Under the pieces are notes generated by a model that was given only the letters and a program-made list of their open reading frames with translations, was not told the origin of the DNA and ran no database searches. From contig NZ_FWFV01000005.1 in the NCBI RefSeq assembly GCF_900172315.1, positions 1 to 64,000 of the forward strand: a stretch of 64,000 bases of DNA, read 5' to 3'. The DNA is from Palleronia marisminoris (GTDB taxonomy: Bacteria > Pseudomonadota > Alphaproteobacteria > Rhodobacterales > Rhodobacteraceae). Made by a program: the position numbers and the translations under genes. Shown piece by piece: positions 34,870-43,479 of the stretch (the stretch's first letter is position 1; each line of letters starts with the position of its first letter).

Positions 34870-34929
34870 GGATCGATACTGGATCGAAAAATCGTGTTAA
34901 ACGGCAAATACTTTCAACCGTATGTTGAA
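34870..34929. promoter_or_regulatory. Candidate regulator sites between xdhA and the LysR gene
   Basis: Two elements are visible: direct repeat GGATCGA at 34870-34876 and 34881-34887 (one helical turn apart), and the inverted repeat TTCAAC-N5-GTTGAA at 34913-34929. The latter is of a size typical for LysR recognition sites. Confidence 0.5.
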
Positions 34930-34984
34930 GATCATCTGATCGAGTGCAAGGCTTCTGCGGTCGCAAAGCTGAGGATGCCACCTG

Positions 34985-35902
34985 ATGTCCTACATCGAGA
35001 GCCTTCGAGTCTTTGTGCGCGTGCTGGAGCTGGGCAGCATCACATCCGGCGGCCGAGACCTGCGCCTGACTCCGGCGGTGGCCAGCAAGCGCGTGAAAGA
35101 GCTTGAGAAACGCTTGGGCGTGCGCCTCTTCAACCGCACCACGCGATCGATCACGCCGACAGAGGCGGGCCATGTGTTGTATGAAGAAGCGAAGACCGTT
35201 CTGCTGGCTCTTGAGAACGCCGAGGCGCGCGTGGCCAGCTTCTCGCAGGTGCCCCGGGGCGCGATCCGTGTGACAGCGCCGTTGGGGGTCGGGCGCCGGA
35301 TCGTGGCGCCGATGGTGCCCTCCTTTTCCGAGAGTTACCCGGAGACCGAGGTCCGGATGCGGCTGTCGGACCGCAAGGTCGATCTGCTGGCGGACGGGCT
35401 CGACATCGCCTTCTTCGTCGGCGAACCGGGCGACTCCAATCTGAAGCTTCGCAAGGTCGCCGATTGCGCACGCGTGCTCTGCGCCGCTCCGGACTACCTT
35501 GACCGCCGTGGCACGCCGCGCGTCCCGGAGGACCTGCTGCATGGAGCGCACAATTGCTTGTTGCTGCGTTATCCTCGATCACCCGAGTATTTCTGGACTG
35601 TCCAGACGCCGATGGGCCCGCAAAAACTCGAAGTCAGGGGACGGTACGATGCCGATGACGGGGACGTTCTGACCGACTGGGCACTGGCAGGACATGGCGT
35701 CGTGAACAAGCCACGTTTCGACGTGCAGGATCATCTTGTTGCCGGACGGCTTGTCGAAGTGCTTCCCGAGACGCCACCGACGCCGACGATCTTCGGCTGT
35801 CTGTATCCCCACAAGAAGTTGCAGGATCCAAAGATCCGTCTCTTCGTTGAACATGTCGCGAGGCACAGCAAACCGCTCTTTGCCAGTTCGCGTGCGAAAT
35901 GA
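34985..35902 (+). CDS. LysR family transcriptional regulator, divergent from xdhA
   Basis: A 305-aa LysR protein: winged helix at residues 1-60 (FVRVLELGSITSGGRDLRLT, LEKRLGVRLFNRTTRSITPT) and a sensor domain sharing APLGVGRR, DRKVDL, EPGDSNLKLRKVAD and DADDGDVLTDWALAGHG with the regulator at 10940-11860. Its divergence from xdhA suggests control of xanthine dehydrogenase and the guanine genes. The pair probably arose by duplication and brackets the island. Confidence 0.9.
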   Translation: MSYIESLRVFVRVLELGSITSGGRDLRLTPAVASKRVKELEKRLGVRLFNRTTRSITPTEAGHVLYEEAKTVLLALENAEARVASFSQVPRGAIRVTAPLGVGRRIVAPMVPSFSESYPETEVRMRLSDRKVDLLADGLDIAFFVGEPGDSNLKLRKVADCARVLCAAPDYLDRRGTPRVPEDLLHGAHNCLLLRYPRSPEYFWTVQTPMGPQKLEVRGRYDADDGDVLTDWALAGHGVVNKPRFDVQDHLVAGRLVEVLPETPPTPTIFGCLYPHKKLQDPKIRLFVEHVARHSKPLFASSRAK

Positions 35903-35958
35903 CAGGTGAGGTCTGCGATGGAAGTACGTCACCGTGCTTGGCGGAGGGGGAGATCACG

Positions 35959-36300
35959 GAGCAGCACGTGGGGCTCAAGGGCACCATGAACCAGCTTTTC
36001 CCCAAGGAGCTCGGCCAAGCCCGCGGGGGCACGGGCATCCTGGACAACGAACTGTAATATCGGCCGCCTGATCTGGAACCGGCTGCGCTACGTGAAGCAC
36101 CCCGCCAGCGGCATTCGCGGTTCGCGGCTGAGCCCGAAGACGGGGTGGAATACCCACGATGTGCCCGACCTGCGCATCTTCGAGACGCCATTTGGCAGCG
36201 CATGAAGACTCGTTCGGCTCTGGAAGAAACAGAGCGCAAGCTGCAGCATCTCAATGACGCCATCGCGGAGGACTTTCCTCCACGCGAAGATCCATGCCCT
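35959..36300 (+). pseudogene. Serine recombinase relic
   Basis: Fragments of a large serine recombinase are recognisable in shifting frames: EQHVGLKGTMNQLFPKELG (the conserved GLKGTMNxLFLKDLA segment) followed, after a large deletion, by GTGILDNELY and then IGRLIWNRLRYVKHP...GWNTHDVPDLRI from the recombinase domain. One extra A in CTGTAATATCGG (about 36056-36060) shifts the frame exactly between NELY and IGRL. A final piece, SALEETERKLQHLNDAIAE, resembles the coiled-coil end. It is non-functional and probably marks a former integrative element. Confidence 0.7.
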
Positions 36301-36805
36301 GCAAGCAACTTCCCGAACTAGGAGCGCGACCGTCCAGTTCGATCAGTCGCGCGACGGTGCTTCCAGAGGCACGGCGATCCGACCTGCGATCGCGCCTTCC
36401 CCCGGATGGCGATGGCAGATCGTCTTCGTCATGGCGCCTTCCATCCATGGAACGTTCTCGGCGAAGGGCCGAGCGCAACGGTCATGGCTCGACGCGCCAT
36501 GGCGGCGATCCGTCTGCGGAGGTCTGCCGCTTGTATCTGCTACTGCATTGAGTCTCGCGACCTTGGCGAGCGACTATGTAGCGGTCTTCCTACACGCCGC
36601 CGCTTTCAGCCTCGCGCAGGTGCTTGCCTGGCTGCCCTTCGTCGCTGCGGCGCGGCTGTGGGAAGATTACAGGCGGAATCATCGCGGCAGCATCCATAAC
36701 ACACGAGTTGTTGGCCGCCTGGAGCAGCGCCCGTCCGCCGTTTCAAGAACCAGGCCGAGCAGCGCGATGCACCGCAATCTCGCAACACCCAGCGGTGAGT
36801 TCAAA
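36301..36805. other. Gene-less stretch
   Basis: Open frames here are short and of unselected composition; no relic could be named. It separates the recombinase debris from the broken TPR regulator. Confidence 0.4.
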
Positions 36806-38046
36806 TCAAGACCCGCGACAGCGCAGTGCTGCCACGATCTTCTCGCGCGAGGCAACGTCGCGTGTCGGGAAGGCCGCAAGATAGTCTTCTGCCGTGACAT
36901 CAGGCTTGAGCCTGCGCGTCTCCCGGTGCCAGCGTGCCGCTTGATCGCGACGGCCGGCCAGTTCGTTCGCCACCAGCGCGATCAGGCGATCAGGTAGTGC
37001 GCTCCCGGCGCGGTTGCTGCCCGATCAGCCCAGTCGGCCGCGGCCTGATAGTCCTCTTGCTGCATCAGCATCTGCGCGCGAACTCCTTGTACCCCGTAGA
37101 GCAGGGGATCTAGCGGGCTCAGATGCAGCGAGGTTTCCAGAGCTGGATAGGTCGCGTCCGCGTTGCCCGTCAGCATCGCGGTGAAAGCCGCAGCATAAAA
37201 TCCCTGAGCATAGTTCGGATTCAGAGTCTTCGCCCGCGTCAGCCAATCCGCCGCAACGTCGGGCTCGTTCGTCAGCCAATACGACCGGCCCATGGTGAAA
37301 TTCGCAGACGGATCGAGCGGGTCGAGTTCCAGGCTGCGCTCCGCGTGCTGCCGCGTCGCGCGCGCCGCGGCCGCGGGATCGGGACCCAGGCGCAGGAAGG
37401 CGTTCAAAAAGCTCGTGAAGGACAGGCCGGCATGCGCACGCGCAAAACGCGGATCCGCCGCGACTGCCCGCTTGAAACATGCTTGTGCGACGGCGGTGTC
37501 GGTCGCGGTGAACCGGTAGATATGGCGAAGACCGAGATGGTAGTGGGCCCACGCATCCAATCCCTCTGGGCCGTTCAGATGGGCGATCCTCGCCTCGTTG
37601 TCAGGAATATGTGTCTCGAGTGCCGACACGATGTGGGCAACGATCCGCACCCTCAGGCCATCGATTTCGTCGAGGGGCGCGGTGAGGCGGTCGGCCCAGA
37701 GGACTTCGTGCGAATTGGCGTCGGTCAGCTCCAGCGTCACCGCTATTCTGGGAACCAGCCACCATGCACAGTGCGGATTACCGCTTGCCGCGCTCCGTCG
37801 TCCCCGACGGCCTGACGCGCCGAACGGATGCGGCTGGAATCACTCGCGTCGGAGACTGCCGTTCCCCCCCCAGACCGCCGCGACGATCTCGTCCTTCGTG
37901 ACCATGCAGTCGCGGTGCCGGAGAAGATGAATCAGCAACGAAAGGACCTGCGGCTCGACCTGCACCGGTTCACCGCAATGGCTGAGCTGGAATAGCTCGG
38001 CGTCGAGTCGAAACTCTCCGAAAATCCACGTCGTGCGCGAGAACAC
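36806..38046 (-). pseudogene. Broken winged-helix/TPR transcriptional regulator
   Basis: The N-terminal part (38046 to about 37760) is an OmpR/CadC-type winged helix: WIFGEFRLDAELFQL, VEPQVLSLLIHLL, TKDEIVAAVWGG. A run of eight G (minus strand, 37864-37871) shifts the frame; with seven it would read on as GGTAVSDASDSSRIRSARQA and VIRTVHGGWF. The middle of the protein is deleted near 37750. The C-terminal part (37745-36806) has the typical LTDANSHEVLWADR segment and TPR repeats. It is broken again by a tandem 8-bp duplication (36978-36985 and 36986-36993). Removing one copy restores YLIALVANELAGRRDQAA to a stop at 36806. Intact relatives are soluble regulators with TolB/TPR domains. Confidence 0.75.
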
Positions 38047-38169
38047 AGGAAATTTCCGGTCCTCTGCACGATTTCTTCAGGAGTCCGTCAAGCGTTCCCG
38101 AAACTGAAGGCGCACGATCAGGGCGCAGCCGCTCGAACACGCGGCATCCCGCCCGAGGAACGGAGAAAG

Positions 38170-38580
38170 ATGATGGAAGTGCGCGCCATCGAAACAAGGC
38201 GGTTCGACACGCCCGACGACGTTCTCGACATGAAGGAGCACGGCGGCATCTCCATCGTCAGGATGAGCGACGGAAGCACGGGAATGCTCGCCATCTTCGA
38301 ACCCGGTTGGACGTGGGATGCGCACGAAAAGCCGCTTCCGGGCTCGCCGCCAGTCTAACTCTACATCTCGGAGGGGACATTGACGATGGAAGATGAAGGC
38401 CAGGAACCGCGACAGGTCGGTGTCGGGGAGGCCATTGTCGAACCCCTGAACTCGCCAATGCGGGTGAGCAACGAGGGCGATGAGCCGGTGGAGATCGTCG
38501 TTTTCCAGATCAGCCCACCTGAAGGCGAGTTCCTGGAACAGTTGCCGCGGGAACGGTCCCGAGGATCGAGTTGCAAATAG
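38170..38580 (+). pseudogene. Cupin-domain protein interrupted by an in-frame stop
   Basis: One reading frame runs from 38170 to 38580 with a single TAA at 38356-38358. Before it: VRAIETRRFDTPDD, MLAIFEPGWTWDAHEKPL; after it: YISEGTLTMEDEG, VGVGEAIVEP, NEGDEPVEIVVFQ. Together they form a small cupin barrel of the type that binds and reports on small ligands. The ATG at 38170 or 38173 follows GGAGAAAGATG. Either it is a pseudogene, or the second half is re-initiated at ATG 38386. The first is more likely. Confidence 0.6.
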
Positions 38581-38813
38581 GAGCGCATTCGAGCGTCGGA
38601 TGCGCTAGGCTTGAGCCAAGCGAAACGCCATGTCTTCGATTCACGAACGGCCCGGGTGATCCCGATCGCGCCAGCTTGAACGCAGCGATCCTGTCCGCGC
38701 TCCGTCCGCCCGAGTCTCTCAAAGTCGACTCTTGCTTACGATAACTGTGGATTCCCGGCGATATGGATCGGGCCGCGACGGAGCCGATCCCTTGTGAACA
38801 AAGGAGAGAAGCA

Positions 38814-39893
38814 ATGGATGCGATTACAACACGAATGACGCAGGGCCGCGGGAGGGTGTTCGAGAGCATCCTGGAGACGGTCGGAGACACACCGGCGATC
38901 AGGATCAACACCCTCGCGCCGGAAGGCGTCGAGATCTACGTCAAGGCCGAGTTCTTCAACCCCGCCGGATCGGTCAAGGACCGGCTGGCGCTCAGCATCA
39001 TCGAGGAGGCCGAGCGTGACGGACACCTGAGGCCGGGCCAGACCGTCGTCGAGGCGACCTCGGGCAATACCGGCATCGGGCTGGCCATGGTATGCGCGGC
39101 CAAGGGCTATCCGCTGGTTGTGACGATGGCCGACAGCTTCTCGGTGGAACGGCGCAAGCTGATGCGGATGATGGGCGCCAAGGTGGTGCTGACGCCGCGG
39201 GCAGAGAAGGGCTTCGGCATGTATCGCAAGGCCGTGGAACTGGCCGAGGCGAATGGCTGGTTTCTCGCCCGCCAGTTCGAGACCGAGGCGAACGCCCGCA
39301 TCCACGAGAACACGACGGCCCGCGAGATCCTCGCCGATTTTCGGGATCGGCGGCTGGACTACTGGGTCACCGGATACGGCACGGGCGGCACGGTGACCGG
39401 CGTTGGCCGCGTGATGCGCCGAGAGCGGCCCGATACGAAGATCATCCTGTCCGAACCGGCCAATGCGCAGCTTCTGGGAAGCGGGCACGCACAATCTCGC
39501 AATGCCGATCACTCGCCCGCGGAAAGCCACCCTGCCTTCGAGCCGCACCCCATCCAGGGCTGGACGCCGGACTTCATTCCCCATGTCTTGCAGGAGGCCG
39601 TCGACGGCGGGCTCTATGACGAGCTGATCCCGGTCTCCGGCCCTGACGGCATCGCTTGGGCGCAGAAGCTCGCGCAGCGCGAGGGCATCCTGACTGGCGT
39701 CTCGGGTGGGGCGACATTCGCCGTGGCAATGAAGATCGCCGAACGGGCCGAGAAGGGCAGCGTCGTGCTTTGCATGCTGCCCGACACGGGCGAACGCTAC
39801 ATGTCCACGCCGCTCTTCGAGGCCATCCCGGAAGAGATGACCGACGACGAAGTGGCGCTGTCAAAGTCCACTCCCGGCTACCAGCTGGGCTGA
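38814..39893 (+). CDS. Cysteine synthase-like PLP enzyme
   Basis: A 359-aa fold-type II PLP protein. Features: LETVGDTPAIRINTL, PLP-lysine FNPAGSVKDRLAL (near residue 59), EATSGNTGIGLA, GYGTGGTVTGVG and GVSGGATFAVAMK. It is about 35-40 residues longer than CysK and has an insertion (HAQSRNADHSPAESH...) after SEPANAQLL. It could be O-acetylserine sulfhydrylase or a relative using another nucleophile. The start follows AAAGGAGAG. The broken decarboxylase starts one base after its stop, so the two formed an operon. Confidence 0.85.
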   Translation: MDAITTRMTQGRGRVFESILETVGDTPAIRINTLAPEGVEIYVKAEFFNPAGSVKDRLALSIIEEAERDGHLRPGQTVVEATSGNTGIGLAMVCAAKGYPLVVTMADSFSVERRKLMRMMGAKVVLTPRAEKGFGMYRKAVELAEANGWFLARQFETEANARIHENTTAREILADFRDRRLDYWVTGYGTGGTVTGVGRVMRRERPDTKIILSEPANAQLLGSGHAQSRNADHSPAESHPAFEPHPIQGWTPDFIPHVLQEAVDGGLYDELIPVSGPDGIAWAQKLAQREGILTGVSGGATFAVAMKIAERAEKGSVVLCMLPDTGERYMSTPLFEAIPEEMTDDEVALSKSTPGYQLG

Positions 39894-39894
39894 G

Positions 39895-40865
39895 ATGGAG
39901 AACCGGCCGGAATCCCTAGATCCCGCCGATTGGGAGCCGGTCCGCACGCTCGCCCGCCGCATCGTCGACCACGCCGTCGACTATACGAGGGACGTGCGTG
40001 ACCGCCCCGTGTGGCAGGACATGCCGCTCGAGGTGCGAGCCTGCTTTCGAGGTCCCGCACCGCAAGAGGGGCAGCCGCTCGGGCATCGGGGGTCATGCCC
40101 GCTTGCGTGATCGCGACCGCCGGAACCGTCAATACCGGCGCCATCGACGATCTCGAGGCGATCGCGAATCTCTGTGCGTCGGAAGGACTTTGGCTGCACG
40201 TGGACGGCTGCATCGGCGCGCTTCTGGCCATCGCGCCCCAGAGCAGGACCCTGGTTCGCGGGATCGAGCGGGCAGATTCCATCGCGCTCGACCCGCACAA
40301 ATGGTTGCACGCTCCGTTCGAGGTTGGATGCGCCCTCGTCCGGGACGCAAAGGCGCATCTCTGCACCTTCAAGGTCACGCCGGAGTATCTGGAGAATGCA
40401 CCGCAGGGCATCGCGTCAGGAGCGTGGCTGCATGACTTCGGCCTTCAGACATCTCGCGGGTTCCGGGCACTCAAGGTCTGGATGGCCCTGAAGGAACACG
40501 GAGTAGCCAAGTTCGGTCGCCTGATCGAACAGGACCTGGCCCATGCCCGCTACCTCACCGAGCAGATCAACGCCGCGCCGCACCTGGAGCTGTGCCTTCC
40601 GACCTCCATCAACATAGTCTGTTTCCGTTGCAACCCCGGAGGGCTGTCGGAGCCGGAGCTGAAGAAGCTGAACATCGAGATCATGGTGCGCATGCAGGAA
40701 GCGGGTGTCGCTGCGGTATCTGACACGTCGATCCGTGGACGTCATTGCCTGCGCGCCGCAATCAACAATCATCGCACGAGGCGCGTCGATCTTGATATTC
40801 TTGTAGACCAAGTCGCGTCCTTGGGACTGGCGCTGAATGCCGGGATAGTTGGTGCTCGGAATTGA
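39895..40865 (+). pseudogene. Broken group II PLP-dependent amino acid decarboxylase
   Basis: The first 55 codons (LDPADWEPVRTLARRIVDHAVDYTRDVRDRPVWQ) match the N-terminus of aromatic-L-amino-acid/DOPA decarboxylase-type enzymes. After about 40070 the frame shifts and the protein resumes at PACVIATAGTVNTGAIDDL, lacking roughly 170 residues in between. The C-terminal part is well conserved: HVDGCIGALLAI, PLP-lysine LDPHKWLHAPFEVG, LQTSRGFRALKVWMAL, and LRAAINNHRTRRVDL. A single large deletion probably inactivated it recently. It is coupled to the upstream cysteine-synthase-like gene. Confidence 0.8.
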
Positions 40866-41056
40866 CCCCGATCGATGCCCTGTGATCGTCTCATTGCCAG
40901 ACCACCGCAAACATCTGCTTCACCTCGGTTGTCGCCCGATGCATGGCGTAGCGGCGTGTTCGGTGCTGCTCCTCCCGCAGCACCCGTCAGGCCTTGACCG
41001 CCATCGGATGACCGCGATCTTGCGAGCCAAGCAACCCCGCCGTGCGCCTCGAACCC

Positions 41057-42106
41057 TCAGTGCGGGAAGGCATCGCGCCAGCGCTGCGTGAATATTTCGC
41101 GTTTGTCGGCATCCATGGCGACCAGAAGTGGCGGGTGAAGACCGATTGGGCGCTCGAGCGCTTCGACCGTCCCCGAAACCTCGACCGGCGCGCCGCTTTC
41201 TTCGCCGAGCCGCACGATGAGGTCTTGCGCCTCGAGCTCTGCACGTCCGTCGGGAGATAGAAGATAGTCCAGGAACACGTGTGCCATGCCATTCGAGGGC
41301 GCGGCAGCCGGGATCATGGCGGCGCGCGCAAGGATCAGGGTGTAGTCCCCCGGCGCGACGACGCCGAGACGATCGTCGCCGCGCGCCCGCTGCAGGGCAT
41401 AGGACCCGAGGACGTTGTAGGCCACGAGGTATTCCCCCGAGGCCACGGCGTCGATGATCTCGGCCGAGCAGCAGGTGGCGATGGCGCCGGTGCGGCCGAA
41501 CGCTTCCATCAACCCGCCGAACGTCGTGGCCTCGAGCGAGTCGCTGAAGGCAAGAAGGAAGCCCAGCCCGGAATCCTCGATGTCGTAGGTCGCGATCCGA
41601 CCCGCGAAGCGGCTGTCGCTGGGGCGCAGCAGATCTAGAAGATCGAAGCGCGACCGTGGCACCTCGTGCGGGGCCAGAAGGTCGCGGTTGTAGACCATCA
41701 CGGCGGGCTCGCGGGTGATGCCCCAGAGCTGGTCGCGCCATTTCATCTGCGACGCCAGCGTTGCGGTCGCGGCCGAGGAATGGTTGGCTCCGCACCCCTC
41801 GTTGACGAGGGCAACCATGTGATGGACGGCCGAGCTGATGACGAGGTCGGCAGCGGCGTCGCCCTCGGCACAGTCCTTTGCGGTCACCCGGTAGAGGTCG
41901 TTCGAACCCCACTGCTCGTAGATGATACGCGTGTCAGGGCGCGTGGTGAGGAAGGCCTCGATCACGGGGCCGAACGCGGCAAGATCGGTCGTGCTGCGGA
42001 TGGTGGCGGTGCGGGTAGCATTATCGGGGCCGAACGTGGCCGTCACTTCCGACGCCTCGGCCGCGGCGGGCAGCAAGGCTGCGATCAGGGCCAGGAAGCG
42101 CCTCAT
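41057..42106 (-). CDS. Periplasmic solute-binding protein of the Tct two-component operon
   Basis: A 349-aa protein with signal peptide MRRFLALIAALLPAAAEASE and an iron/anion-type ABC binding-protein fold (IYEQWGSNDLY, WGITREPAVMVYNRDLL, LAYNVLGSYAL-like VAYNVLGSYALQ, SNGMAHVFLDYLLSPDGRAEL). No permease or ATPase gene accompanies it. Its start overlaps the histidine kinase stop by 4 bases, so it is made with the kinase and is probably a co-sensor presenting a ligand to the kinase periplasmic domain. Direct transport with another system cannot be ruled out. Confidence 0.85.
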   Translation of the reverse strand: MRRFLALIAALLPAAAEASEVTATFGPDNATRTATIRSTTDLAAFGPVIEAFLTTRPDTRIIYEQWGSNDLYRVTAKDCAEGDAAADLVISSAVHHMVALVNEGCGANHSSAATATLASQMKWRDQLWGITREPAVMVYNRDLLAPHEVPRSRFDLLDLLRPSDSRFAGRIATYDIEDSGLGFLLAFSDSLEATTFGGLMEAFGRTGAIATCCSAEIIDAVASGEYLVAYNVLGSYALQRARGDDRLGVVAPGDYTLILARAAMIPAAAPSNGMAHVFLDYLLSPDGRAELEAQDLIVRLGEESGAPVEVSGTVEALERPIGLHPPLLVAMDADKREIFTQRWRDAFPH

Positions 42107-43479
42107 GTCGCGCGCCCCGGCAGTTCGAGCGATACCGTGTAGCGCGCGCCGTCGTGCTGCATGCGGAGCGCTCCGCCATGCCCCTCGGCGACTTCGCGAG
42201 CGATGGCAAGGCCGATGCCGCTGCCGCCGTTCCGACCGGCCCTGACGAACCGCGTGCCGCGCGCCGCCGTCACCTCGGCAGGAGCGCCTGCGCCACCGTC
42301 GCTGACCCAGAGGCCGGGTCTGTCGCCGCCCGTGACGCCGATGCGGACCGGCGGTTGGCCGTGGCGCAGGGCGTTGGACAGCAGGTTCTTCCCGGCCTCG
42401 GCAAGCGACATGGCATCCCCGCGCGTGACGACGGGGCTGTCGGGCAGGACCAGCTCGACCTCGGTTCCGATGCCGAGCGCAAGATCGTCGCAGGCCTCCA
42501 CGACATCCACGGCGACGTCGCGCAGGTCGAGCGGCGTGGCTGGTTGGCTGTCGGCGCGGTGGACGATCATCGCCCGGCTGAGAAGCTGGTCGAGCAGCCG
42601 ACCCAGCCCGGAGGCGCGATCATGGATGCGGGCCACGATCATTTCCCGCCGGCCCGGATCGACCTCGTCGGCCGCAAGCTGCGCCTGCGCCCGGATCGCC
42701 GCGACGGGGGTGCGAAGCTGATGCGCGGCGTCGGCGATCAGGTTGCCGGTCGCGACGCTCTGCCGTTCGAGCCGCGCCATGAACGCATTCAGCGACACGA
42801 GCATTCCCGCAACCTCGCGCGGCGCCGACAGGGACAGGGGCGTCAGGTCCGTTGGTTCGCGCGAGGCCAATGCGGCCCCGATGCGGGGCAGGGGTCGCAG
42901 GGCCTGGCTGACGGCGAGCCACGCGAACAGCGCCATGATCGCTCCTGCCGCGCCCAGCACCACCAGCGCGTTCTGCGCGATGTCATGGGCAAGCTCGCGC
43001 CGCGCGAGCAGGGTATGGCCGACGATCACGCGGACCGGCCCCGAGAAGCTGCGTTCGGCGAAGCGGCGGGTGAGGGCGACATAGCGCGCGGGTTCGGCGC
43101 CGAACTCGCCGTCGAAGAACACGCTTTCGTCGCGGCCGATGGCTTCGGGCAGAGGGGCGGTCGGGTCGCCGGTCAAGGTCGTTCCGTCGGGCGCCACGAC
43201 GCGGTAGCGGACCCGATCGTCCCGGGCGAGCGAAAGAAGCTCGAAGGCCGAGACCGGCATATCGACCAATGCCGTTCCGTCCCGCACCGTGATCGCCGTC
43301 GCGATATCCGCCGCGGCGCCCAGAAGTAGGCGGTCATAGGCCTCGCGCGCCGCCTGACGACCATAGGCAAGTGCCGCGACAAGCACGAGCGCGCCGCCGA
43401 GCACCAGAACGGCCGTCACGGCGAGGGCGACGCGGGTCTTCAGCGACAACGTCGCGCGGACCGCCCCGGCGTCAGCCAT
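42103..43479 (-). CDS. Sensor histidine kinase, TctE-like
   Basis: A 458-aa membrane kinase: N-terminal helix (VALAVTAVLVLGGALVLVAAL), a periplasmic domain of about 120 residues, second helix (ALVVLGAAGAIMALFAWLAV), then HAMP-like linker, H-box DAAHQLRTPVAAIRAQ (His near 253), N-box SLAEAGKNLLSNALRHG, and G-boxes VSDGGAG and NGGSGIGLAIA. The AHQLRTP variant and TctE_N-like sensor are typical of tricarboxylate-type sensors. It overlaps the response regulator gene by 8 bases and lies divergent from tctCBA. Confidence 0.92.
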   Translation of the reverse strand: MADAGAVRATLSLKTRVALAVTAVLVLGGALVLVAALAYGRQAAREAYDRLLLGAAADIATAITVRDGTALVDMPVSAFELLSLARDDRVRYRVVAPDGTTLTGDPTAPLPEAIGRDESVFFDGEFGAEPARYVALTRRFAERSFSGPVRVIVGHTLLARRELAHDIAQNALVVLGAAGAIMALFAWLAVSQALRPLPRIGAALASREPTDLTPLSLSAPREVAGMLVSLNAFMARLERQSVATGNLIADAAHQLRTPVAAIRAQAQLAADEVDPGRREMIVARIHDRASGLGRLLDQLLSRAMIVHRADSQPATPLDLRDVAVDVVEACDDLALGIGTEVELVLPDSPVVTRGDAMSLAEAGKNLLSNALRHGQPPVRIGVTGGDRPGLWVSDGGAGAPAEVTAARGTRFVRAGRNGGSGIGLAIAREVAEGHGGALRMQHDGARYTVSLELPGRAT

